Below, one piece after another: positions 8,075 through 16,273 of a stretch of DNA of 64,000 nucleotides. The notes under the pieces were generated by a model. The model searched no databases. It had not been told where the DNA came from and saw only the letters and a program-made list of their open reading frames with translations. Origin of the DNA: an uncultured Coriobacteriaceae bacterium (lineage in GTDB: Bacteria > Actinomycetota > Coriobacteriia > Coriobacteriales > Atopobiaceae); NCBI GenBank assembly GCA_902786015.1, contig CADAAU010000004.1, positions 62,001-126,000 of the forward strand. Direction: 5' to 3'. The position numbers were made by a program, and so were the translations under genes. Each line of letters starts with the position of its first letter. Position 1 is the stretch's first letter.

Positions 8075-8440
8075 CTAATTCTGTCTGTCCGCTGCAGCCT
8101 GGTTGCAGGTCTTTGCCAAAATCTTGTCGTACTGTTCGTAGAGCGCCTGCGTGCCATTCTCGAGGTGGTAGTAATGCACCACATAGGGTACGAGAAGAAC
8201 GAGAAACAGCACCATGAGGGCGACGAGCTGTAGGCTGGCAAAGACGACCGTGGCGATGGTGCAGGCAAGCTCCATGAACGCAAAGGCGAGAGTCACCAAG
8301 AGGTGAATGAGGCGTTCGTGCTGAAAGAACGAGATCTGTGCCAGATGCTCGCGCAGGACCGCGTCCCAATCCGTGTGGTCATCGGAGTCGGCAAGCAGCG
8401 CGTCGATGCGCAAGCGATATGCCAAAAGGCGCTTATACAT
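8075..8440 (-). CDS. small membrane protein, unknown function
   Basis: A 121-residue protein. The N-terminal 45 residues are polar and helical (MYKRLLAYRLRID...). Two hydrophobic segments follow, at about residues 46-68 and 70-88, and then a charged C-terminal tail (HLENGTQALYEQYDKILAK). GAGGAG lies upstream of the ATG. It stands alone, divergent from the nitroreductase gene, and I do not recognise the family. Bases 7908-8074 upstream of the scaffold gene hold no other gene. Confidence 0.6.
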   Translation of the reverse strand: MYKRLLAYRLRIDALLADSDDHTDWDAVLREHLAQISFFQHERLIHLLVTLAFAFMELACTIATVVFASLQLVALMVLFLVLLVPYVVHYYHLENGTQALYEQYDKILAKTCNQAAADRQN

Positions 8441-8594
8441 ACGTTGCGGCTCCTCGCTTCATTCCGACGTTGTTATGTGCGGCTTGCTTTGCGTGCATGC
8501 TAGTATAGCCCATACAATACAACAATGAACTTTCGCAAGGTGCACCTCTGGGGGAGTACCTCCCAATGGTACGTTTTGCAGGCGGGAGGCAACC

Positions 8595-9134
8595 ATGGAC
8601 TTTTTGGAACTGGCACGTTCGCGTTGGTCGGTGCGCAACTTCGATCCTCGTCCGGTGGAGCAAGACAAGCTCGACCGCATGTTGGAGGCTGCCCGTCTGG
8701 CGCCGACGGGCGCGAACCGTCAGCCACAGCGTCTGTATGTGCTGCGCAGCGAGGAGGCCTTGCGGTCCGTGCGCGCGGCGACTCGCATGGCGTTCAACGC
8801 TCCTTTGGTAATTATGCTATGTGCCGAGGTCGGGGAAGCCTGGCACAATCAAAACGAGACCGTGATGCATGGAACCGTTGAGGAGACCTACAGCGTTGCC
8901 GAGATGGACGTGTCCATCGTGTGCGACCACATGCAGCTTGCGGCGACCGAGCTGGGCCTGGGCACGCTTTGGGTTCGAGGATACGACACGCAGGCCCTGC
9001 TCGACGCGTTCGACCTTCCCGAAGGCGTCGTTCCCATCTGCCTGCTTGACGTGGGCTACCCTGCCGAAGGCGCGAAGCCTTCGAGACTGCATGAAGCGCG
9101 CAAGCCGCTCGAGGAGACGGTATTCGAGCTGTAG
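8595..9134 (+). CDS. nitroreductase family protein (FMN-dependent)
   Basis: A 179-residue flavin reductase of the NfnB/NOX superfamily. The N terminus LARSRWSVRNFDPRPVEQDKL is the FMN-phosphate-binding RRSxRxF motif, followed by LEAARLAPTGANRQPQRLYVL. The C-terminal half holds the ELGLGTLWVRGYD and ICLLDVGYPAE segments that contact FMN. GGGAGG precedes the ATG. It probably dimerises and uses NAD(P)H to reduce nitro, quinone or related substrates, and the physiological substrate cannot be read from sequence. Upstream, GGGAG-TAC-CTCCC near 8551 could form a small hairpin in the leader. Confidence 0.9.
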   Translation: MDFLELARSRWSVRNFDPRPVEQDKLDRMLEAARLAPTGANRQPQRLYVLRSEEALRSVRAATRMAFNAPLVIMLCAEVGEAWHNQNETVMHGTVEETYSVAEMDVSIVCDHMQLAATELGLGTLWVRGYDTQALLDAFDLPEGVVPICLLDVGYPAEGAKPSRLHEARKPLEETVFEL

Positions 9135-9149
9135 AGGCGACGACGCCAG

Positions 9150-10052
9150 CTAGGAGCGCAACTCGCTGATGAGGACAGCCGCAAAGACCAGCACGAACCC
9201 AAATATGAGCTGTGGCGTGAGCGGGTCACCATAAATCAGCACGCTGAATGCGACGCCAAAGACGCTTTCGAGCGACATGAGCAAAGATGCCTGGGCAGGT
9301 GGAACGTTCGCCTGCCCGACGTTTTGAGCGACGATGCAGACGCATGAGGCAAGAAGCACCAGGTAGCACATCTGAAACCAAAACTGTCCGCCAACAAAGG
9401 CCGAGAGAGGTGGTGGCGGTACGGCGACGATGCCATAGAGCAGGCAGACGAGGCCCATTGCAAAAAACTCGATTACCGTACAGGTGAGGACGTCATGTCT
9501 TGGCGCCACGGCGACCATCACCTCGATTTGCACGGCGTACCAAAACGCCGAAACGAGGGTGAGCACATCTCCCCGATTTAGCGAAAGCGAACCTCCCTCA
9601 AGCGAGAGGATGCCGACGCCCGTAAGCGCCATGCACGCAGCTACCAGATGCATGGGCTGAGGGCGTGCTCGGGCTGCTGCCCAATGCAAGAACGGCACCA
9701 TGACACAATAGGTTGCTGTCAGAAACGCGTTGTGGCCGGGTGTCGTCTCTGCGAGTCCGGTGTTCTGTACCAGATAGGCGATGCCACCCGTGACACCAAG
9801 CGCCAGACCCGAAAGCACATGCCCCTTGTTGAGCTGTGCAGCGACGCGGCGCGCAAACACAAGTCCCAACACGATGCCTGCCAGTACGAAGCGAATGCCC
9901 AGAAGCCATGGGGCGGGCACGACATCGAGGGCACCTTTGAGCACGACGAAGGAGCCGCCCCATATGGCAGCGGCTCCCAAGAGCATGAGCTTGTATGGTG
10001 GGCGTCTCGCGGGTTTCTCCGCTGTGGCCCTTGTCACTAGCCGCGATCCCAA
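9150..10052 (-). CDS. EamA/DMT superfamily transporter
   Basis: About 300 residues with ten predicted hydrophobic helices in two EamA repeats. The first repeat begins AAAIWGGSFVVLKGAL and the second around LTLVSAFWYAVQIEVMVA. Such proteins export amino acids or metabolites across the inner membrane, and the substrate is unknown. The coding region starts inside the end of the DJ-1 gene. Either the ATG at 10052 or a GTG at 10037 that shares a base with the DJ-1 stop could be used, and the hydrophobic domain begins well after both. It is likely co-transcribed with the DJ-1 gene. Confidence 0.88.
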   Translation of the reverse strand: MGSRLVTRATAEKPARRPPYKLMLLGAAAIWGGSFVVLKGALDVVPAPWLLGIRFVLAGIVLGLVFARRVAAQLNKGHVLSGLALGVTGGIAYLVQNTGLAETTPGHNAFLTATYCVMVPFLHWAAARARPQPMHLVAACMALTGVGILSLEGGSLSLNRGDVLTLVSAFWYAVQIEVMVAVAPRHDVLTCTVIEFFAMGLVCLLYGIVAVPPPPLSAFVGGQFWFQMCYLVLLASCVCIVAQNVGQANVPPAQASLLMSLESVFGVAFSVLIYGDPLTPQLIFGFVLVFAAVLISELRS

Positions 10053-10609
10053 TACACAACGGCTTTCTTTAGACGCTCGACCTCGTCGTCACCCTTGTAG
10101 CGACGGACGATCTCGAGCGAAAAGTCGATGGCGGTGCCCATTCCCTGGCTCGTCGTGAAGTTGCCGTCCACGACTACGGGCTCGTCGGCCAAGAGTTCGG
10201 CGCCCTTCTCGGCTAGTACGTGCTGGAAACCCGGATTGCTCGTGGCACGGCGACCTTCGAGCAGGCCCTCCTCGGCAAAGATGGACGGAGCGGCGCATAT
10301 GGCCGAGAGCGGCTTGCCTTCGGCCGCGAACGAGTGCACGGCGTCCATGAGCGGTGCGCATGCGTGAAGGTTGGGCGTGCCGGGAAGTCCTCCCGGAAGA
10401 ACGAGCATGTCGTAGGCGCCAAAGTCGACCTCCGACACGTGTTTGTTGGCGATTACCGTGACGCCGTGGGAAGAAGTGACCTCACGCCCCTCGGCAACCG
10501 ATACCGTATCGCAGGGAATACTTGCCCTAAACAGGATGTCAACCACGGTAAGGGCTTCGATTTCCTCGCAACCCGGTGCCAAAAAAACTGCTACGCGCTT
10601 CTCTGCCAT
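10037..10609 (-). CDS. DJ-1/PfpI family protein
   Basis: A 190-residue class I glutamine-amidotransferase-like protein. It has VAVFLAPGCEEIEALTVVDIL at the N terminus (with the Glu next to the active site), YDMLVLPGGLPGTPNL, and the nucleophile elbow SAICAAPSIF with Cys near residue 105, typical of the DJ-1/ThiJ/YajL subgroup. Family members act as deglycase, chaperone or glyoxalase-like proteins, and which applies here is unknown. The ATG at 10609 follows GAGGAGGAAG. It overlaps the transporter gene downstream by up to 16 bp. Confidence 0.9.
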   Translation of the reverse strand: MAEKRVAVFLAPGCEEIEALTVVDILFRASIPCDTVSVAEGREVTSSHGVTVIANKHVSEVDFGAYDMLVLPGGLPGTPNLHACAPLMDAVHSFAAEGKPLSAICAAPSIFAEEGLLEGRRATSNPGFQHVLAEKGAELLADEPVVVDGNFTTSQGMGTAIDFSLEIVRRYKGDDEVERLKKAVVYWDRG

Positions 10610-10712
10610 TGCTTCCTCCTCAAGTAGAGTCCAAGAACGCATGTGATTCTATCACGGCTGCAATGTGGTTACTGCCGCTCATTGCCTGACCGGACAGCCG
10701 ACTGAGGGGTGT

Positions 10713-10774
10713 GCAAACGATGGGGATACTCCCTTTGCCTAAGTCAAGGCAAAGGGAGTATCCCCATCGTTTGC
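10713..10774. repeat. 28-bp perfect palindromic element (copy 1)
   Basis: GCAAACGATGGGGATACTCC... at 10713-10740 is the perfect reverse complement of 10747-10774, leaving a 6-nt loop AAGTCA. It sits between two divergent genes, so it is not a simple terminator of either. A related imperfect copy is at 14211-14303 and a half copy at 19541-19562. Confidence 0.9.
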
Positions 10775-10877
10775 CTTCGTGGAGCGCCATCGTGTTGAGC
10801 AGCATGGCAACCTTGCAAATGAATACGGCAAGAGAGTAAGCTTACAGGTTCCCACCACGTCTTTGGAAGGGGTGCGC

Positions 10878-13800
10878 ATGTCCTTGGAAACCTCGCTCAA
10901 GCGTTGTTGTCGTCCCGCGGTCTTGGGTCGCGCTCGCCGACTTGCCGCAGATGCCGACAAGTTCTTTCGGCGGCGTTGCAGATACCTGGATGACGAGACG
11001 ACGATTACCGCGAGGGTTGACTCCTCGAGTAGTTGGGACGGGCCCCATCGGTGCTCTGCATCGATGGTGGAGTCGGAGGGATTGATTACCTTCTTTGAGT
11101 GCGACTGCGAGAATGCCAGGCGAAACGCGGGATTATGTTGCAAGCATGTGGCAGCTCTCGTGCTCGACTTCGCCGAACGGCCCGAGCTGTACGACGGCTA
11201 TGAGTCAGCGTCCCTCGTGCGGACTTCCCGCGTTCTGACGCAGCTCATGGAGCGTGCCTCTTCAGCAGAAGTGCCTACGGCGGGAGCGTCGACGGAGACA
11301 TGCAAGCATACCGTTGACTTTGAGCCGACGATTTCGTACGAAGCCGGCTTTGGCGTGCGGTTCAGGCTGATTGGCGAGCAGGGCAGTTACGTGCTCAAAT
11401 CGATATCGGACTTTGTCTCGTGCATGGAGAACAAATCGTTCTATTCCTATGGGAAGCGCCTTTCGTTTGCCCACGTGGGAGACGCGTTCACGGGGCGCGG
11501 CCAGCGCGTGGCTGACTTCCTCGTTCGCGCGGTAAGAAATCGTCGCGCGTACGCATTCGATAGGGCCGTGGGGGCCGGTCCACTCGGGTCGAACGGGGCT
11601 CCTCAGCGGTCGATGCACCTTTCTTCGGTGGAACTCTGGGACCTCCTTTCAATTTATGAGGGCACGAGAATCCTGTTTGAGGACCGGGGGTCCATGCGCG
11701 AGGGGGACGAGATTTCCCGGAGCCTTTTGGTGACAACAGGAGACCCTCAGGTGAGTTTCTCGCTCGAGCCCTTGGGGGAAGGCGCCATGGAGCTGGTCCG
11801 TCATGGCAGCGTGCGCTTGGTGACGTCGGGAGGGAGGGCGCTTGCATGGGACGATCAGGCGCTCTACTGCTGCTCCGAGTCCCTGTCGCAGGGAGCCCTT
11901 CCGCTGGCGGGGGTGTTGGCGGATCCCTCCGAGCACCTCGTCGTCTCTGAGCGGGATGCGTTGACGTTCATGGCGCAGGGACTTCCGCTTTTGGAGAACG
12001 CCGTGTCGGTAGAGGTTTCCCCGGAGTTGGAGGAACTCAGGCCCGAGCCGTGCGAGCTGCAGTTCTATCTTGACCGAAACAAGGAGGGCGTGCTGTGCGA
12101 AGCGTTTGCGGCCTATGGCTCGCATAAGGTCTCGCTTATGGAACGCAGCGACGGCGACACGGGCCTCGTGAGGGACGTTCTTGTCGAAGCCGCGGCACGA
12201 ACCATGCTCAGGCGTTATTTTTCCTTGGGCGAGGATGGCAGCCTGATGGTGGCGGACTCCGACTACGACGGTATGGCCAGACTTGTCTTTGAAGGGGTAC
12301 CGGAGCTGCAGCGGACGGGAACCGTGTACGCCACCGATGCCTTCGATCGCCTAAAGTCCAAGGCGCGTCCCAAGGCTCGCATGGAACTCTCGGTCCGTTC
12401 CAACTTGCTCGACCTGCGGCTATCCTCCGATGACCTGAGCGCGCGCGACCTGGCCGAGTTGCTCGAGAGCTATTCGTTGCGTAAGCGGTATCATCGCCTT
12501 CGTGATGGGTCGTTCGTGGATTTGGCGGATGCTGACCTTTCGGATGCCGTGGAAGTCGTCGAGGAGCTCGGAATCTCTTCGCGCGACCTAGCCAAGGGCA
12601 AGGCGACGGTTCCGGCCTACAGGGCGCTGTTGCTCGACGCCGATGTGGGCGAGACGTGGCGCGACGCCTCTTTGGAAGAGTACCTTTCTGCGATCAACGG
12701 TGCGGGTGCGCAAACTTACGAGGCGCCGGATTCGCTTCAGGGAACCTTGCGTCCGTATCAGTTGGATGGCTTCGCATGGATGAGCTCTTTGGTCGACCAG
12801 GGACTTGGGGGCATCTTGGCCGACGAGATGGGCTTGGGGAAGTCCGTGCAGCTCATCTCCCTCTTGCTTGCCCGACGCAAAGAGGCCCGCTCGATTGGTC
12901 CTTCGCTTGTGGTATGTCCTGCCTCGCTGGTCTATAACTGGGCTCAGGAGTTTGCGAAGTTCTCCCCGCAGCTCGAGGTGTTTGTTGTAGCAGGCTCTGC
13001 CGAGGAGCGCTCAGAGATTCGCGGGCGCCAATGCGACGTGCTCATTACGTCATACGACCTTGTCCGTCGCGACGTCGAGGAGTATGCCAACGCGCGTTTG
13101 TGGCTCGTTGCGCTCGACGAGGCACAGTACATCAAGAATCATGGCACGCTCGTGGCCCAGGCCGTCAAGTCGCTCGTATGCGAGCATCGCTTTGCGCTCA
13201 CGGGGACGCCTGTGGAGAACCGTCTTTCTGAGCTGTGGAGCATCGTTGACTTTTTGATGCCAGGATTCTTGGGACCATACGAGAGCTTTCGAGAGCGGTT
13301 CGAGCGGCCGGCTCTGGAGGAGGGGCAGCGTGACCGTACGGACATGCTCGGTCGAGCCCTTGGACCCTTCATTTTGCGAAGGACCAAGCGCGAGGTGCTG
13401 CATGACCTGCCAGACAAGCTGGAGCAGGTGGTTTACGCCCGTATGGACACGGAGCAGCGCAACCTCTACGAGGCGTTGGTCAGCGAACTCCGAACGCAAC
13501 TGAGCGAGCAGACGGGAGAGCAGGAAGAGGGGAGTGATAATCGGGGTCGCATGCAGATTCTTGCGGCACTTACTCGTTTGCGTCAGACCTGCTGCGACCC
13601 GCGGCTCGTATTCGAGAACTACGAAGGCACCTCGTGCAAGACCGACACCATCGCCACGCTCGTTGAGCGCGTCGTCGACGCGGGCGAACGCCTGTTGCTC
13701 TTCTCTCAGTTCACGAGCTATCTGGACATCTTGGCTCAGCGCTTGAGCGAGCGAGGAATCTCGTATGTCGTCCTTACGGGTTCGACCCCCAAGCGTCGGC

Positions 13801-14135
13801 GCATGGAGCTGGTGGAGGAGTTCAACACGGGCACCACGCAGGTGTTTCTTATCTCGCTCAAAGCGGGAGGGACGGGACTTAACCTCACGGGAGCCTCGGT
13901 GGTGATTCATGCCGACCCGTGGTGGAACGCCGCCGCCCAAGACCAGGCAACCGATAGGGCCCACAGGATTGGGCAGACGCGTGACGTGACGGTGTACAAG
14001 GTCATTTGTGCCGATACCCTTGAGGAGCGAATTCAAGAGATGCAGCGACGCAAGGCCGACCTTGCAAACCAGGTGATCGGTGCGGCGGGGACCGGCGGAC
14101 TCTCGATGGCGGAACTCTCGGAGCTTCTTGCCTAA
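10878..14135 (+). CDS. SNF2-family helicase with N-terminal SWIM zinc finger
   Basis: A 1085-residue SF2 ATPase of the bacterial SNF2 (HepA/RapA-like) class. Near residue 75-95 a SWIM finger reads CDCENARRNAGLCCKH. The helicase core in the last 480 residues has ADEMGLGKSVQ (motif I), ALDEAQYIKN (DEAQ, motif II), LTGTPVENRLSELWS, LLLFSQFTSYLDIL and the motif VI block DQATDRAHRIGQ. The ATG at 10878 has AGGGG upstream. An earlier Met at 10779 lies in the palindrome-flanking leader and looks non-coding. SWIM-SNF2 proteins are DNA translocases linked to transcription or repair. It stands alone here. Confidence 0.92.
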   Translation: MSLETSLKRCCRPAVLGRARRLAADADKFFRRRCRYLDDETTITARVDSSSSWDGPHRCSASMVESEGLITFFECDCENARRNAGLCCKHVAALVLDFAERPELYDGYESASLVRTSRVLTQLMERASSAEVPTAGASTETCKHTVDFEPTISYEAGFGVRFRLIGEQGSYVLKSISDFVSCMENKSFYSYGKRLSFAHVGDAFTGRGQRVADFLVRAVRNRRAYAFDRAVGAGPLGSNGAPQRSMHLSSVELWDLLSIYEGTRILFEDRGSMREGDEISRSLLVTTGDPQVSFSLEPLGEGAMELVRHGSVRLVTSGGRALAWDDQALYCCSESLSQGALPLAGVLADPSEHLVVSERDALTFMAQGLPLLENAVSVEVSPELEELRPEPCELQFYLDRNKEGVLCEAFAAYGSHKVSLMERSDGDTGLVRDVLVEAAARTMLRRYFSLGEDGSLMVADSDYDGMARLVFEGVPELQRTGTVYATDAFDRLKSKARPKARMELSVRSNLLDLRLSSDDLSARDLAELLESYSLRKRYHRLRDGSFVDLADADLSDAVEVVEELGISSRDLAKGKATVPAYRALLLDADVGETWRDASLEEYLSAINGAGAQTYEAPDSLQGTLRPYQLDGFAWMSSLVDQGLGGILADEMGLGKSVQLISLLLARRKEARSIGPSLVVCPASLVYNWAQEFAKFSPQLEVFVVAGSAEERSEIRGRQCDVLITSYDLVRRDVEEYANARLWLVALDEAQYIKNHGTLVAQAVKSLVCEHRFALTGTPVENRLSELWSIVDFLMPGFLGPYESFRERFERPALEEGQRDRTDMLGRALGPFILRRTKREVLHDLPDKLEQVVYARMDTEQRNLYEALVSELRTQLSEQTGEQEEGSDNRGRMQILAALTRLRQTCCDPRLVFENYEGTSCKTDTIATLVERVVDAGERLLLFSQFTSYLDILAQRLSERGISYVVLTGSTPKRRRMELVEEFNTGTTQVFLISLKAGGTGLNLTGASVVIHADPWWNAAAQDQATDRAHRIGQTRDVTVYKVICADTLEERIQEMQRRKADLANQVIGAAGTGGLSMAELSELLA

Positions 14136-14210
14136 CAAGAATCAGGAGTAGGGACAGTGTTACATTCGGCAGGAGGTTGCCTGAAACTGCGTGGTGGCAT
14201 GCGGCGAGGG

Positions 14211-14303
14211 CAAACGTCGGGATACTCCCCTTTGCCTAGATGGCCCATAGACCTGGCTTGCGGGCGCACGAGTAAGGCAAAGGGGAGCATCCCCATCGAT
14301 TGT
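14211..14303. repeat. imperfect palindromic element (copy 2)
   Basis: Left arm 14211-14238 (GCAAACGTCGGGATACTCCC...) and right arm 14276-14303 are related to the arms of the 10713 element, with several mismatches and a 37-nt loop. It lies 75 bp after the helicase stop and before the zinc-ribbon gene. It could end transcription of the helicase but has no T-run. Nothing else is seen in 14136-14423. Confidence 0.8.
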
Positions 14304-14423
14304 CTCTAGAAGTGAACGGTAACGGGACGGAATTCGCTTTCTGGTCGATTTCCTGTGGGTATGGCCATCAACTGCACGCAAGACACTATAATAAGGGGTC
14401 CGAACACAAGACAGGAGGCTTTT

Positions 14424-14840
14424 ATGGCCGATGAAAAGAAAGACTTCAAGCAAAAGGTTGGCACGTGGATGAGCGGTCGCAATGGGCGGGACGAACTCAC
14501 CGTCTTTGTGCTCTCCATTGCGCTCATATTGATACTTGTCAACGTCTTTGTGCGCACGTTTATTCTGAGTATTATTTCGCTCTTTCTGATGGCTTACGTT
14601 TGCTGGCGCATGCTATCACGCAACGTGGAGGAGCGTGAGGTCGAGAACTCCGTTTTTCTTGACTTCGTGAGTCCCATCGTTCCGTGGTTCCGTCATCCGG
14701 CAGCTGCGGCCAAGGAAGTGCGAAACTACAAGCATCTGTCGTGCCCCGAGTGCGGTCAGCGCGTGCGCGTGCCTCGCAAGAAGGGCAAAATCAGGATTAC
14801 GTGCCCCAAGTGCCAGGCTAAGTTCGAGGCGAAGTCATAG
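14424..14840 (+). CDS. membrane protein with C-terminal zinc ribbon
   Basis: A 138-residue protein. After a charged start (MADEKKDFKQKVGTW) come two close hydrophobic segments at about residues 30-65. A soluble part follows, ending in a zinc ribbon: LSCPECGQRVRVPRKKGKIRITCPKC, two CxxC knuckles 19 residues apart. The ATG at 14424 follows CAGGAGG, and an upstream in-frame Met has no ribosome site. It sits 2 bp before coaE. Function is unknown. The zinc ribbon resembles those that sense or bind nucleic acids, but that is a weak guide. Confidence 0.75.
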   Translation: MADEKKDFKQKVGTWMSGRNGRDELTVFVLSIALILILVNVFVRTFILSIISLFLMAYVCWRMLSRNVEEREVENSVFLDFVSPIVPWFRHPAAAAKEVRNYKHLSCPECGQRVRVPRKKGKIRITCPKCQAKFEAKS

Positions 14841-14842
14841 GG

Positions 14843-15454
14843 ATGCCCATGCGGACGGTCTTTTTGGCGGGAGGCATCGCGTCGGGAAAGTCGACGGTCG
14901 CACGCATGCTCGAGGAGCGTGGTGCCCGACGCATTGACCTCGATGCCTTGTCTCGTGAGGTGTGCTTACCCGGTTCAGAAGCCCTACAGAAGATCGTCCA
15001 ACGATTTGGCGAAGACGTGATCGATCCCAAGACGGGTGAGCTGCGCAGGGGAGTGCTTGCCCAGAAGGCGTTCGCGACGGCTGAGTCGACGCGGGCTCTT
15101 GAGGACATAACGCATCCGGCAATCTTTGATGCGCTGGAGCAGAGGCTGGCGAAGGCGGCGGAGGATGACGTGTGCATCGTGGAGGTGCCCTTGCTCGATA
15201 GGGCGCAGGCATTCGCTGCGGTTGCGGACGAGATCCTTTGCGTTGTGTGTCCGCGCGACATACGCCTGAGGCGTGCGGTATCGCGTGGTATGGCTGCTGC
15301 TGATTTTGAGCGACGCGACGCACAGCAGCCTTCGGAGGAATATCTTAGAGAACATGCCACCACGGTGCTCGTCAACGACGGGAGCACGGAGTCGCTTGAG
15401 CGATGCGTGGATGAGTGGTGGAGCACTATGCGAGAGGAAGAGGCACATGCCTAG
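14843..15454 (+). CDS. coaE: dephospho-CoA kinase
   Basis: Last step of coenzyme A synthesis: phosphorylation of the 3-OH of dephospho-CoA. It is 203 residues, standard length. The P-loop GGIASGKST is at residues 10-18, IDLDALSREV and ITHPAIFDAL are the CoA-binding helices, EVPLLDR is in the lid region, and Arg-rich RLRRAVSRGM lies in the C-terminal half. It begins 2 bp after the preceding gene and its end overlaps the transglycosylase start by 8 bp, so the three genes form one transcription unit. Confidence 0.95.
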   Translation: MPMRTVFLAGGIASGKSTVARMLEERGARRIDLDALSREVCLPGSEALQKIVQRFGEDVIDPKTGELRRGVLAQKAFATAESTRALEDITHPAIFDALEQRLAKAAEDDVCIVEVPLLDRAQAFAAVADEILCVVCPRDIRLRRAVSRGMAAADFERRDAQQPSEEYLREHATTVLVNDGSTESLERCVDEWWSTMREEEAHA

Positions 15455-16049
15455 TGTTCGAAATGCAAAGTTCTGGCGATGGTATCGCACGATTCCCATA
15501 GTTCTTATGATTCTGTTTTTGGCGTTTATATTGGTGGTAGAGGTGTTACCCATCGATATGGTCCGCAATGTTTTCTTCCCAGTAAATCATGCCGAAAGAA
15601 TCGACGACGCGGCGCAGCGGCATGGGGTGGACGAGCATCTGGTCGCGGCGGTCATTCGTTGCGAGTCTGGCTGGAACGAGCTGGCGCAGAGTGGGGCCGG
15701 GGCAGTGGGATTGATGCAGTTGATGCCCGATACGGCAAAGTCGATAGCTGGTTTGGGTTTGGTCGACACGAACGCCTACGATCCAAACAGGCTCACGGAT
15801 GCGGCGACCAACATCGAATACGGTACGGCGTATCTTGCTTACCTGCAGTCTCAGTTCGAGAATGAGGATCAGGTCATTTGCGCGTATAACGCCGGCATTG
15901 GAGCCGTGCAGGGATGGCAGGCGGGGTCGACCGGCGCTTCGTTTGAGGACGTCATCGCATATCCCGAGACGCGCGAGTACCTCAACAGCGTGCACGAGGC
16001 CAAGCGGCAGTACGAGAAGTACTATCCAAGCGGTATGAGCGTCAGCTAG
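15447..16049 (+). CDS. lytic transglycosylase (Slt-type, membrane anchored)
   Basis: A 200-residue SLT-domain protein that cleaves peptidoglycan glycan strands non-hydrolytically. The N-terminal hydrophobic segment (about residues 12-36) is a signal anchor. The catalytic domain has the invariant Glu in CESGWNE, followed by GAVGLMQLMPDTA, the NIEYGTAYL block and ICAYNAG. The ATG at 15447 lies inside the end of coaE. A longer open frame from 15273 is an out-of-context extension within coaE. A strong hairpin follows the stop. Confidence 0.92.
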   Translation: MPSVRNAKFWRWYRTIPIVLMILFLAFILVVEVLPIDMVRNVFFPVNHAERIDDAAQRHGVDEHLVAAVIRCESGWNELAQSGAGAVGLMQLMPDTAKSIAGLGLVDTNAYDPNRLTDAATNIEYGTAYLAYLQSQFENEDQVICAYNAGIGAVQGWQAGSTGASFEDVIAYPETREYLNSVHEAKRQYEKYYPSGMSVS

Positions 16050-16054
16050 TCGGG

Positions 16055-16085
16055 CGTGCCACAAGGGTCTCGCCCTTTTGGCACG
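16055..16085 (+). terminator. hairpin after the transglycosylase gene
   Basis: CGTGCCACAAGGG (16055-16067) pairs with CCCTTTTGGCACG (16073-16085), a 13-bp stem with one mismatch and a 5-nt loop, starting 6 bp after the stop codon. A downstream T-run is lacking, so it may act as an mRNA 3-prime stabiliser or weak terminator. Confidence 0.55.
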
Positions 16086-16119
16086 TGTTGCGGAGCGACG
16101 ATCCTGCGACACGAAGCTC

Positions 16120-16248
16120 GCCCCAAAAGAGGCGTCAAATCCGCGAGGCGCCATGGAAAGCAGCCGCGCGCAGTTCCGCAGGAACGAGGACTGTTTGAGC
16201 ACGGCGCTTATCCATGGCACCGGAAGGATTTGACGCCTCTTTTGGGGC
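16120..16248. repeat. 129-bp element with 23-bp perfect terminal inverted repeats
   Basis: The 23-bp arm at 16120-16142 (GCCCCAAAAGAGGCGTCAAA...) is the exact reverse complement of 16226-16248. Weaker pairing continues inward, with CCATGG on both sides. The right arm lies just upstream of uvrB, so transcripts entering uvrB carry a long hairpin leader. It resembles a MITE or REP-type element. No other copy is seen in this window. Confidence 0.8.
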
Positions 16249-16273
16249 AGGACACGAAGGAGATGGGGAGCGC

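Noticed and set aside
12944..14138. Long minus-strand open frame within the SNF2 helicase region
   Set aside because: It lies entirely opposite a well-supported helicase and has no domain likeness; it results from the GC-rich third positions.
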